Of a stretch of 64,000 bases of DNA, positions 44,601 through 54,700 are shown piece by piece (position 1 is the first letter of the stretch; every line of letters starts with the position of its first letter). Below the pieces are notes generated by a model. The model did no database searches. It was not told where the DNA came from and saw only the letters and a program-made list of their open reading frames with translations. Made by a program: the position numbers and the translations under genes. Source of the DNA: Poa pratensis (Eukaryota > Streptophyta > Magnoliopsida > Poales > Poaceae); the NCBI GenBank assembly GCA_947311845.1, contig CAMZMU010000041.1, positions 119,374,100 to 119,438,099 of the forward strand, given 5' to 3'.

Positions 44601-45319
44601 GGTTGAAATCTTAACTACATAGGCTTTGCAAGCCTTGAGAGCAACTAGAACTGACTGAACTACATAGGGTTTGGTTTACTTGACATGATGTCTACTCATC
44701 TGTTTGGAGTTTCATCATATATAATATGTTTTTACCACATCTGTTTGCATGCTTGACATGGTATCGAACTACTATCGACCTTTCTGTCAATTTTGCACTA
44801 GATAAACATTTGTTGCTTTTCTAGTGCTTTTTGCTTGGTTCAGATTAATGAACATTCATTATTGTTCCATCTAGTATGTCTGCAAGTTCTGAAATTGATC
44901 ATTCCTGCTACTAATGTGCAATCCTCCATATGCCAGGATGAGATGGAAAGAAGAAGAACTTGCCGGTACCAGACGGCGAAGAGCCAAAATCTGATGTTCA
45001 GATTGTCCAGGAAGTGCTCAAGGAGCAAGTGAAGCAAAGCACCTTCTTGATGAACATAGGGCTCGAGTCATCTAAGAAGACCAGCAAAGCCAGCGCTGTT
45101 GTAGCTGCTCATGTTCAGGACCTCGAGAAGCAGCTGGAAAGATCTGAAATACAAGCTGAAGCAATGAGAGAAGAGATGGCTGCAATGAAGCAGCAGGCTG
45201 AAGCTGCACAGGCTACTCGTGACAAAGAGTACGAGATGCTGCGCAAGAAGGCGGAAGAACAAGATGCGAAGTATGCTGAGTTGTTTGCTCTTCTTGGAGC
45301 CAAAGCTACTGCTAACTAG
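41640..45319 (+). CDS. TNPA-like protein of CACTA II (Transposase_24 family)
   Basis: DNA-binding partner of the transposase. Coding exons: 41640-41664, 42315-42553, 42697-43036, 43141-43385, 43822-44034, 44141-44233, 44336-44437, then a last exon ending 45319. The protein starts MAKKSQFVEAPLTEYEKLRA. It has a basic stretch (SRRKKAAVKKTTKRRRSS), the Transposase_24 core (DNEWQDLVKLWSTPKHK, NRKKVVFQQKTGSRSYVAHI) and a C-terminal coiled coil (VQDLEKQLERSEIQAEAMRE). Intron 3 has a GC donor (GAAG/GCAAGT). The last exon is out of frame if the strong acceptor at 44936 is used, but in frame from the AG at 44950 (541 residues). Either an alternative acceptor is used or there is a one-base indel in the AAGAAG tract. 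Confidence 0.8.
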
Positions 45320-45539
45320 CTTCACAGAGAAGCTACTGCATTGGAGCTTACTAATGCCTTTTGGTACATTTTGATGCATTTTTTGGTAGGGAACCTTTGA
45401 GGCTGTGAACCTGCTGGTTCTAAGTTAGGGAATTTGGTAGATGGACCTGTTTCTGCTATTAGATTCTGCTAAGTTATGTGAACTTGTGCTGTGAAATTGA
45501 TGTACTCTGATAAGACATGTGCTTTCCTGTGCTGAGATG

Positions 45540-45640
45540 AATATGAAATGCAACTGGGTACTTGAGTTTGAATTTGTATTTGAGTTTAAATTTGTATTTG
45601 AGTTCGAGTTTGAATTTGAATTTGTGTTGGGCTGTTTACA
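45540..45640. repeat. TTTGAGTTTGAATTTG minisatellite
   Basis: About eight diverged 12-bp units of (G/T)AGTTTGAATTTGTATTTG type. Low complexity. Confidence 0.8.
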
Positions 45641-45654
45641 GGGTACAAAAGAGG

Positions 45655-45965
45655 CCTTGGCCCAAACACTATTGGACCTTAAAAGGGCCACGGCCCAATC
45701 TTAGTTGGACTAGGTTTCATAAAATAGCAAAATATTATTTTGTTGAAATTCCAGAAATTGACCACAAAAGAGGCCGAGGCCCAAATAAATTATGGGCTGG
45801 CAAAAGGCTGAGGCCCAGTAGATTGACACAAAATAAATGGACCGCAAAATGGCTACGGCCCATAAAATAAAAGGCCAAATTGCTGGGCTCGGCCCATGTT
45901 GCTATCCAATATTACGAGAATTTTTTTTATTAAATGGGCTGAATTATTGGGCCAGGCCCATTATG
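45655..45965. repeat. GGCCCA-rich subterminal cluster of CACTA II
   Basis: GGCCCA occurs seven or more times in about 300 bp, usually as GAGGCCCA, CGGCCCA or AGGCCCA, mostly in one orientation, just inside the 3' TGACC cluster. Confidence 0.7.
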
Positions 45966-45999
45966 ACGTCTGGACTGGACTGGGCTGATTCTGATTTAC

Positions 46000-46265
46000 G
46001 ACCATTTCATTTGGTCACAATTTTTCCACATCAGCTGTGCCACGTTGGATCTGACGTGGACTGCCCAGATGGATAGTGACCAAAAAATTTGGTCATAAAA
46101 TCCATGACCTTTATTTTTGGTCATAACCTTCTATGACCAATTCCAAAAAAAGGTCAAAGTTGCCATTAGTGACGCTCATCTTTTGACCAATCATTTTTGG
46201 TCACAAAAAGGTCACAAATGACAGTTCATGACCATTTCTGTGACCAATATTGAGGGTCACAAGTT
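46000..46265. repeat. 3' subterminal TGACC/GGTCA cluster of CACTA II
   Basis: More than a dozen TGACC or GGTCA pentamers, many as TTTGGTCA or ATGACC, in 265 bp. The same block forms the foreign CACTA end at 23917-24068. Confidence 0.8.
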
Positions 46266-46283
46266 AGCATATTTCTTGTAGTG

Positions 46284-46977
46284 TGATAAATGAAAAACAT
46301 ATCATGTTTTCTACGATTTATTGTCTCATAGAGGTAGCATTACTTTTGTGGTGGTGACGGATACAGTTGAAAGGGACTTTTGGACTACAAAGATCATCAA
46401 ACTGAATTGCGCAAAAGGATGTCCGTGATAGCTTTTTGATGACGTGCCACATCAAGCAAGAGATATTCAAAATTCCTTATCAACAAAATTACGGAAGATT
46501 TTCAAAAAAAAAACTAGAGCTTTGCCATTGATATGTTTGTATTTTACTTATATTCAAATATTTATATTTCCGTTGTACTAAGTGATTATTAATCATATAT
46601 ATACAGTGTTAATGTCTCGGTGCTATTTCAGCCTTTGTATATATTTTTAGTTCGCCCTGCCACAGAATTTTTCGTCCCCCGCCACTGACTGAACGCATGC
46701 CCTTGTTAGGTTTTCAGATATCGAAATATGGCATTTATGAATTACCTTTGATAAGTAATGTTATTCTATGTGGTTTAATATTATTAGTTTAGCCATCAAG
46801 TAAATGTTGGCACTATGGATGCATTTATTTTTATCAAAAAAGGACAAGGAATAATTGATGCGTTTGTTAAGAATTGTAGCGCATGTGTGGTGGATCATGC
46901 CAAGAAGGCGACAATGCTGCACGAGGGTTGAGGTGCAGGTGCAACTGTCACAAGTTGAGAACCGAATTGCCAGATTG
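46284..46977. other. Host spacer right of CACTA II, end of duplication copy 1
   Basis: Non-coding. It matches 49071-49768. The last 80 bp (CAAGAAGGCGACAATGCTGC ... CAGATTG) are the DUF241 upstream block, cut off by the duplication junction. Confidence 0.75.
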
Positions 46978-49768
46978 AAAGAAGACCTACTTCTACGGGG
47001 AACGTTTGGCGGATCTCATCGCCACAAAGAATGTAACCGGAGGTGATCTACTTCATTTTTCTATGGCAGGGCCACAACCTCGAATCAGCATTGTCTTCAT
47101 GAGCTATGGCAACAATGATTCCGAGAATATCGTAAGTGTCGAGGAGGATGGCGAGAGTGTTCAGAAGGATGACGAGAGTGAAGAGGAGGACGACCCATTG
47201 AAGTCCGTGCTCATCGCCCAAAGAGCCAATCTGCAGGAGCGTGAGAAGGAGTGTCTCCTTCAGAGACTGCCCCCAAGAGATAGCTACATCGGGGTGCCTT
47301 TCCTACATCGCGTGACAAACACTAATCTCACCAACGGACAAACCATGGTATGTTTCTAAAATCTCTCATGTTCCTATATTTGGTTATGTTATAATGCATC
47401 TGTGGCGGGTATGTGACACAGTTGTTTTGTTTTTTCATGTGATGCTATGTTCTTCCAGAAAATACCTAAGGCAGTAGCGGACAACGCTGGCATGCAGGGT
47501 AACGGTACTCTTGGTGTATGACATGGAGAGACAGGAAAGATCACCACCGTTCCGTACATCACGGACATCGACGGTCGCATCGTCGTCAGCTCTCAAGTGT
47601 GGAAGGAGTTCCATTAGCCCAGAGGTTTGGAGGTTGGCCAAGCTATTCTCATCACCCTGGGGAACAGTGACAAACAACTTGGACATGTTGTTGGTGATCA
47701 ACTACATATAGATCGATGGCTAGTCCGTTGAGATCGACAATAAATTGCAAGTTCATTTCTAGTTAGTATATATATGCTTACTTTGCAATGTGGAGACCAA
47801 ATAATTGTCACTCATATATGTTTGTTGAGTGGCGCAACTATTGCCATTGCTATTTCTGTGAATGCTTCTGCCTCTGTGAATTTTGCTGATAATTATCGTT
47901 TATTATTGAGCCATTCGCTATTTTTTATCCCGATAATAAACACCACAGGCGTGACAATTACATGACACGCCACTGGTATCATACGTACTACCGGCGTGTA
48001 AGGCCCCGCCAGTGGTGTATGTACTATTACTCGCATGGGAGCGTACACGCCAGTAATAAAAATTACCACTGGTATGACGTTTTTGGCCTGCGGGTTTCCC
48101 GCCAGTAACATCAAAAGCGCCACTTCGATGATAAGTCGTTTCCTGGTAGTGTGAAATGGTGAATTAACGCTTCGCCTAAAATCATTTAGGAGTAGAAAAA
48201 AAATGGTTCTCCAAAAACACACATTGTTATTGTGTTATATGAGGATTTTCAGCTGTGATGTTACAAACTTCATGATTATGTTGAATATTTTCTCTGATAC
48301 AGTGGTTAACTGAACAAGAAGATACATGTCATTTGTATGTGGAAGCTTGTTCAAGAAGAATTTATAATTTCTCGTAAGAAAACAGACCTTTACTAAGACT
48401 TTTATGTAATAGAAACCTTTACTGAGACTAAAATCCGGAACTGTTCGTAGGTAGGTGTTTGTTGCATCTCAGTTGTTACGTTAAAACAGTGGCCTGTTTG
48501 AGACACAAAATAAATGTACTTCTCTATTACCGCACCTAGATCCCATGTTATGATCTACTGAACTCAGGGGCAGAGCTCCCCTTAGGGAAAGGTAGGGCGG
48601 GCGAAAACATTCGGATGCACATCTTTTTTCCGAACAATTTGACTGGTTGCACGTTAAAAATGACTTCGTATGAGAAATTTATGCGTGTTTTACTGAACAC
48701 TGCGCAAAATCGATTCAAACCAATAACAAGGACTAAATTTTGTCCAGTTGGAAACCAACTCTTTATCCTGCAATATCTAATTCTGAATTTAATAAAATAC
48801 GACTCTAAACAATATCCTAACTATGGTATTTAAGGAGAGTTTGAGCCTATTTTGACCATTGCTAAAATGAGCTATTTTCAGAATTGTTTTCGGAATTCTC
48901 CTAGCATGACTAAAGAGACTCATTTCTTAGATTCATTGTGAATAACCTTGCTCGTCTTACAATGATTTATCATGGAGATTTCTCTAATTATGAGCATATA
49001 AGTGTATAGAAAATAACCTTGAACTATTCATTATTCATACACATAGAATTGAATACCTTAGTGATTGTCTTGATAAATGAAAAACATATCATGTTTTCTA
49101 CGATTTATTGTCTCATAGAGCTAGCATTACTTTTGTGGTGGTGACGGATACAGTTGAAAGGGACTTTTGGACTACAAAGATCATCAAACCGAATTGCGCA
49201 AAAGGATGTCCGTGATAGCTTTTTGATGACGTGCCACATCAAGCAAGAGATATTCAAAATTCCTTATCAACAAAATTACGGAAGATTTTCAAAAAAAAAA
49301 AAACTAGAGCTTTGCCATTGATATGTTTGTATTTTACTTATATTCAAATATTTATATTTCCGTTGTACTAAGTGATTATTAATCATATATATACAGTGTT
49401 AATGTCTCGGTGCTATTTCAGCCTTTGTATATATTTTTTAGTTCGCCCTGCCTCAGAATTTTTCGTCCCCCGCCACTGACTGAACGCATGCCCTTGTTAG
49501 GTTTTCAGATATCGAAATATGGCATATATGAATTACCTTTCATAAGTAATGTTATTCTATGTGGTTTAATATTATTAGTTTAGCCATCGAGTAAATGTTG
49601 GCACTATGGATGCATTTATTTTTATCAAAAAAGGACAAGGAATAATTGATGCGTTTGTTAAGAATTGTAGCGCATGTGTGGTGGATCATGCCAAGAAGGC
49701 AACAATGCTGCACGAGGGTTGAGGTGCAGGTGCAACTGTCACAAGTTGAGAACCGAATTGCCAGATTG
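46978..49768 (+). repeat. Second copy of the 2.8-kb tandem duplication
   Basis: The junction at 46977/46978 joins the DUF241 upstream block (CAGATTG) directly to the middle of element I's B3 gene (AAAGAAGACC). The copy holds element I's 3' 1.17 kb (to 48151), host spacer, the empty site of element II and the upstream block again. It lacks about 85 bp present in copy 1 (28980-29064). Confidence 0.95.
46985..47731 (+). pseudogene. 5'-truncated copy of the CACTA I B3 gene
   Basis: Duplicate of 27458-28204. It begins mid-way through the first B3 domain (YFYGERLADLIATKNVTGGD) and continues through the acidic linker and second B3 domain. It shares the TAG after KEFH with copy 1. At the other lesion the copies differ: here CGA has become TGA (after LGV) and the codon after GET reads GGA, while copy 1 has CGA and TGA. 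No promoter or start belongs to it. Confidence 0.8.
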
Positions 49769-49974
49769 TCAGAAGGTGAAGGCAGCTGGGTCTTTCAGCA
49801 AACTCTCAGTGTCCTGTACTAATTTGCCATCTATAGATGAGACATGCACGCGCTCTTGATCTCACTTATTGATGTCAGTTGCACTAACCAGAATAAGAAA
49901 GCATCAGATTCGCCTTGGTGGAAGATGATTAAGCCGCAATGAGAAGTTGCTCCATTATTCCTTTGGTTCTTGAC

Positions 49975-49982
49975 TATAAATA
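49975..49982 (+). promoter_or_regulatory. TATA box of DUF241 gene D
   Basis: TATAAATA 108 bp before the ATG at 50083, in the same context as for gene C. Confidence 0.8.
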
Positions 49983-50082
49983 GTGTGCGCTAGAAAGGGT
50001 TGAGCACCAACAAAGTGCATCTGTTCTTTCCTTTCTCTTCCATCTCAAACTGAAATACATCATCAGTTCATCCACTAGAAAC

Positions 50083-50808
50083 ATGGCCTGCCATCAAAGA
50101 TCTGCAAGTTTGCCTTCTATTCCTCACCCCACTGAATCCAAAGTGGAGGTTGAGCTGCAGGGCCTGCAAACACGCATCTCTTCGCCTTCCGTGACCATCG
50201 ACACGATGTGCGATGGTTTGAGGAGGCTCGGAGATATCTACAGCTGCATAGAGGAGATCATGAGCTTGCCTAGCAACCAAGTTGGCCTCTCCTTGCCCCT
50301 GCAAAGGAAAATGGTTGAGGAAGAGCTTGAAAGATCACTTGTCCTCGTTGACCTCTGCAATGCCATGCAAGAGAACTTGGCAGAGCTGAAGATGAGCATC
50401 CAGGAGCTGCAGCTTGCCCTCAAGAGAGGAGATGATGTGGCTGTTCAGCTCAAGATGGAGTCTTTCATCCGCCTCGCGAAGAAGGCGCAGAAGTATTTCA
50501 AGAAGATCACAAGCAGCAAAGCTACCACCGAAGAGTGCAGGACGGTCAGGCTACTGGCGGAAGCAAGAGAGATGGCGGTCTCTCTGCTTGAATCGGCATC
50601 ACGCCTCTTACCGAAGCAAATCGCGGTCACCAGTGGAAGCAGATGGTCTCTTATCTCAAAGAGGTTCCAGAAAAGGAGGGTAGCCTGCGAGGAGGCGCAG
50701 TTGCAAGCGCTGGAGCACAGTTTGGCGGATCTTGAGAACGGTGTTGAGCCCCTGTTCAGGAGGTTGATCCAGAGCAGGGTTTCACTCCTGAACATCCTTA
50801 GCTCATAG
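50083..50808 (+). CDS. DUF241-family protein, array gene D
   Basis: Single-exon gene of 241 residues starting [20 protein letters not shown]. It shows all family blocks: [75 protein letters not shown], and ends [11 protein letters not shown]. It is the intact sister of pseudogene C, with the same promoter, leader and 3' flank, and originally lay next to it before CACTA elements I and II moved them about 29 kb apart. Function unknown; a mainly helical, probably soluble protein. Confidence 0.92.
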   Translation: MACHQRSASLPSIPHPTESKVEVELQGLQTRISSPSVTIDTMCDGLRRLGDIYSCIEEIMSLPSNQVGLSLPLQRKMVEEELERSLVLVDLCNAMQENLAELKMSIQELQLALKRGDDVAVQLKMESFIRLAKKAQKYFKKITSSKATTEECRTVRLLAEAREMAVSLLESASRLLPKQIAVTSGSRWSLISKRFQKRRVACEEAQLQALEHSLADLENGVEPLFRRLIQSRVSLLNILSS

Positions 50809-51760
50809 ATGCTTCTTAAAGCCTTGTTGCTCTACCAAATCTTTTGTATATGATACTGAATATACTTGATATCGATTGGTTACACAATTTTGATCATGCA
50901 AATTGTCAATTTATCGTTTGTGTCCTTCAATGAATTTTCCTTTTGTGTATGTGACAAATACAGTGGGAAACAAAACAAAAGGATCCATATGTAAAATCTC
51001 GGTGAAGAGTAACATCCTGTTCATAGTCCATTCAGAAGAGAAATGTTAATTTATCCTAAAAAATGTTAATTTATGTATACAGATCATCAGCTCCAACAAT
51101 TAGCTTGGCCTAAAGCACATGAACTGAGATTCTTGCTGCCAATAATTGGAACATAACAGACTGGAAGTTCACTTCGAGCGGAGATGGAACTGCGGCTATT
51201 ATTGCTGCAACGGTTCACGTGGTTTGTTCATAACGCAGAAGCTTGAATGTACTAGCCGCGTATGAGTACTACATACGGAGTATTACCCAGCAGTTAGCAG
51301 CGAAAATCACAACTCACAGGGAGCACAAGATGATAAAAGGTCAATGCAGCATATCCACGTCATGCCAATAAACGATAAAAGTGATGATAATTTGCATGTC
51401 ATCATCTAGTACAGGGCAGGTGCTTTTACGGTAGAAACCTTCACTTGACCTCACATCTCGCCCAACACAATAGTGTGCTCTGAACTTGCAGCTCAAAAGA
51501 GACGGCTAGGTCATCTCTGAAACTACCACACCAAACTGTTATTCTGCTTCAGGTTACATCCTACATGGTAGGAGACCACCACAATTTGATCCTTAACAAG
51601 AAGGAATTAACTAATGAACAGATACAGACATAGAAAGTGAGGCGCTGAAAGCTCTGGTCTACTACTAGCTTCTTTCTACCACTAAGAGAGACCATGCCTA
51701 GACAGAAACACAAGTCAGGTTATGCTACTCAGAAACCACAGTAGCGGACATGTTCTGATC
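50809..51760. other. Intergenic between DUF241 gene D and the PHD gene
   Basis: Convergent 3' ends. The first 250 bp match the 3' flank of gene C. The rest has no recognisable gene and probably contains the PHD gene's 3' untranslated region. Confidence 0.5.
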
Positions 51761-54700
51761 CTACACCACTGACCCAGGTTCTGTCATCACCTGCTGCACA
51801 GGAAACAATAGTGCGCCTTCCTTCTGCAACTCCTGGATGAGTTGTGCGGATTTTGGTGTCCGTGACAGAACAAAACCGCAGATTTTGTGTGGTGTAGCTT
51901 CTGGATTTGAGCAGGGCTGTCCTTGATAAACTGCGCTGATATTTGCAGAAACTATAGCCTTCATGTCAACTAAGGGCAGACCATTACCAGACAACACTTC
52001 CTCTCCTACTTCTTGGTTTACATCTAGCAAGGGTTGATTCTCGGGATGCACGACTTGGTCCAGGGTGTCGCCCTGGGCCTTGTCTTGCTGGTCCAAGACA
52101 TGCTGTTCCTGGACATGATCTTCCTTCGTAATGTGTGCTGCACAATCTTGTTCAACTGGAGCTAATCTTTTGATCTTCTCTTTTCTTGGCTTGAACGCTC
52201 CCCACAGAAAGGGTTTCCCTTGGAACTCTACAACAACGCAGAAACTAATTAGAGACTGAAAATGATTGCCAAATATTTGCCTTTTCTAAACCTATACTCT
52301 GACAGTTCAAGTAGACAGTAGGGAAAATAATGCAGAACTGCATTACACAGTACAATACCAGTGCAGTTTTACTACATTATTAGTAGTCACACGTGCAGGT
52401 TAGGTGTAAATAAATTAGATAATGAGAGATGCAAAATGACTTACTCTGATATCCCTCTGGTAGTACAAAAGAAGGGAAGAGAAACAGCTTGGCCGAACCA
52501 ACAATAGCTTCTAGAATGATACCACTATCAGCGACATGCTTCACTAGCTGATCCAGCTCTTCATTTGTCCTAGAGAAACAAAAAAACATTAGACCCTAGT
52601 TTGTGCAGAAGAAATAAGATAGGCCCCAAATATGTACAGGCTCAACAAACCTCATATCACTCGAAAAGAAATACAAGCCAATACTGTCAGCTGAGGGTAT
52701 CAGTGTCTCCAGGTGCTTTGGACATGTTTTCGATGTAGAAAGTTCGGTCGCTTTGATTATTGGTGGCAATGATCTTGACTGTTCCTGCACCTTCTTGCCT
52801 GCTTTGGTTGACAGATGTGCAGCCAATGGAATATAGTTCCCGTCAATCTTCATGATTCCACTATCACCATAAAAAGATAACATATTAGCACTTGTCAGAA
52901 AAATCTATGAAAGTGAAACTCCAGAAAGGAACAAAGAGCATGTAACATACGTCCAATAAGGTTTATCAAGGTGTTGCATGTCATATATTCTGAAATGGGT
53001 GCCATCCTTGATATCCCACAGTAGTCCTCCTTGACTTCAGTCTGTAATGTCAGCTGTGATACATCACTCCCAGCACATGCAGCATTCGGAGTTCTTACAG
53101 ATACATTTCCATCTTTGTTTGCATCCATTCTTCTCTTCTTCGCCTCCTTATGATTCTTGGAACATCGATGATTCAAATTCCCCAACCCATTGTTTCCCTG
53201 GGCATGTTCTGACTCTCTCTCACTGATGCAGCTAGTGCAGGACTACCACCTTTTGACTGTGCGTCATTAACAATTTTGATCTCGTTTATAGTAGCAGCTT
53301 TCTGATATTTGGTTCCATCTGGGGTGTAACTTTCTGAATGTTTACGCTTTCTAGGGTTGATTTTTGTTGACTCGCATGGACCAACAAAACCGGAGGATAA
53401 TAACTCACTATTAATGGCTTCCTCTTGCAATACCACCTTTTTAACATCAAGAGATGACGGTTTTCCTGCATTACGTTGGAGGTTTCTTGCAACTCGTTCA
53501 CCCTTTGCTGACTCAGGATTCGAAATTACATTTACCTTGTAAGAGTTAACTATCTCTCTATCACCACTCATTCGCGTTCTCATCTTCTTAGCTTTGGTTA
53601 AAACCTCATCTGATCTTCTATTAGCTTTATCTGAGTTGCCTTCATTAGAAACCAAGCATTCATTTGACACGGAGGGCTTTGATACCTTGAGATTCCCCAT
53701 TGTAGCAGTGTTGGTTTCCTCGTCCACCAAGCACCTTGTTCTTTCAGCACTATTTTCCTGAACAGCCACGTCTTCAAGTTCATTTGAGGGACTTGACTGC
53801 ATTGACACCATTGAGCAGGAATCCAAACACTGATTTAGAGGATCCGAGACATCTGCAGTCCCTGTCTTCAGATTTGATCCTTCATTAGAAACCAAGCATT
53901 CATTTGCCACGGAGGGCTTTGATACCTTGAGATTCCCCATTGTAGCAGTGTTGGTTTCCTCGTCCACCAAGCACCTTGTTCTTTCAGCACTATTTTCCTG
54001 AACAGCCACGTCTTCTAGTTCATTTGAGGGAATTGACTGCATTGACACCATTGAGCAGGAATCCAAACACTTATTTAGAGGATTTGAGACATCTGCACTC
54101 CCTGTCTTCAGATCTGATCCTTCATTAGAAACCAAGCATTCATTTGCCACGGAGGGCTTTGATACCTTGAGATTCCCCATTGTAGCAGTGTTGGTTTCCT
54201 CGTCCACCAAGCACCTTGTTCTTTCAGCACTATTTTCCTGAACAGCCACGTCTTCTAGTTCATTTGAGGGACTTGACTGCATTGACACCATTGAGCAGGA
54301 ATCCAAACACTTATTTAGAGGATCTGAGACATCTGCACTCCCTGTCTTCAGATCTGATCCTTGGATTGGCTTTGAATGATTTGGAGCAAACTTTGATGCT
54401 ACGGCACTCTTCTCCAGTCCTATAGCTGCCTTTAATGGTTCAGATTTCTCCATGTTAATTGACAAACCCGCTTGCTCTACGCTTGCCGGTGTAGGATGAG
54501 ACTTCTCCACGATCATTGGAAGGGATCCCTCATCATTAGTTAGAGCAAATATATCACCCTTGCTTCTTCGTGGAGCGAGACCTTCCACATACTTAGATGA
54601 AGCAAAGCAGCTACTCCTTGCATTTGAGAGAACGGTACACTTCGTGGAATCTGAAGCAAGTTTAGAGCCATCCATTGCCTTTTCCAAACTGTTGGGTTCA

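Larger units (their letters stand above)
29635..46283 (+). mobile_element. CACTA (En/Spm) element II, 16.6 kb, near-complete
   Basis: Perfect 19-bp terminal inverted repeats CACTACAAGAAATATGCTA at 29635 and its complement ending 46283. TGA target duplications lie at 29632-29634 and 46284-46286. The empty site TTGATAAATG survives in the duplicated copy at 49070-49079. It encodes a TNPD transposase, a TNPA-like protein and a double-B3 protein, and holds a 660-bp tandem array. It is the youngest large event in the window, since it postdates the duplication. Confidence 0.97.

Noticed and set aside
45519..45704. 61-codon ORF rich in Phe/Glu
   Set aside because: It is the translation of the TTTGAGTTTGAATTTG minisatellite.
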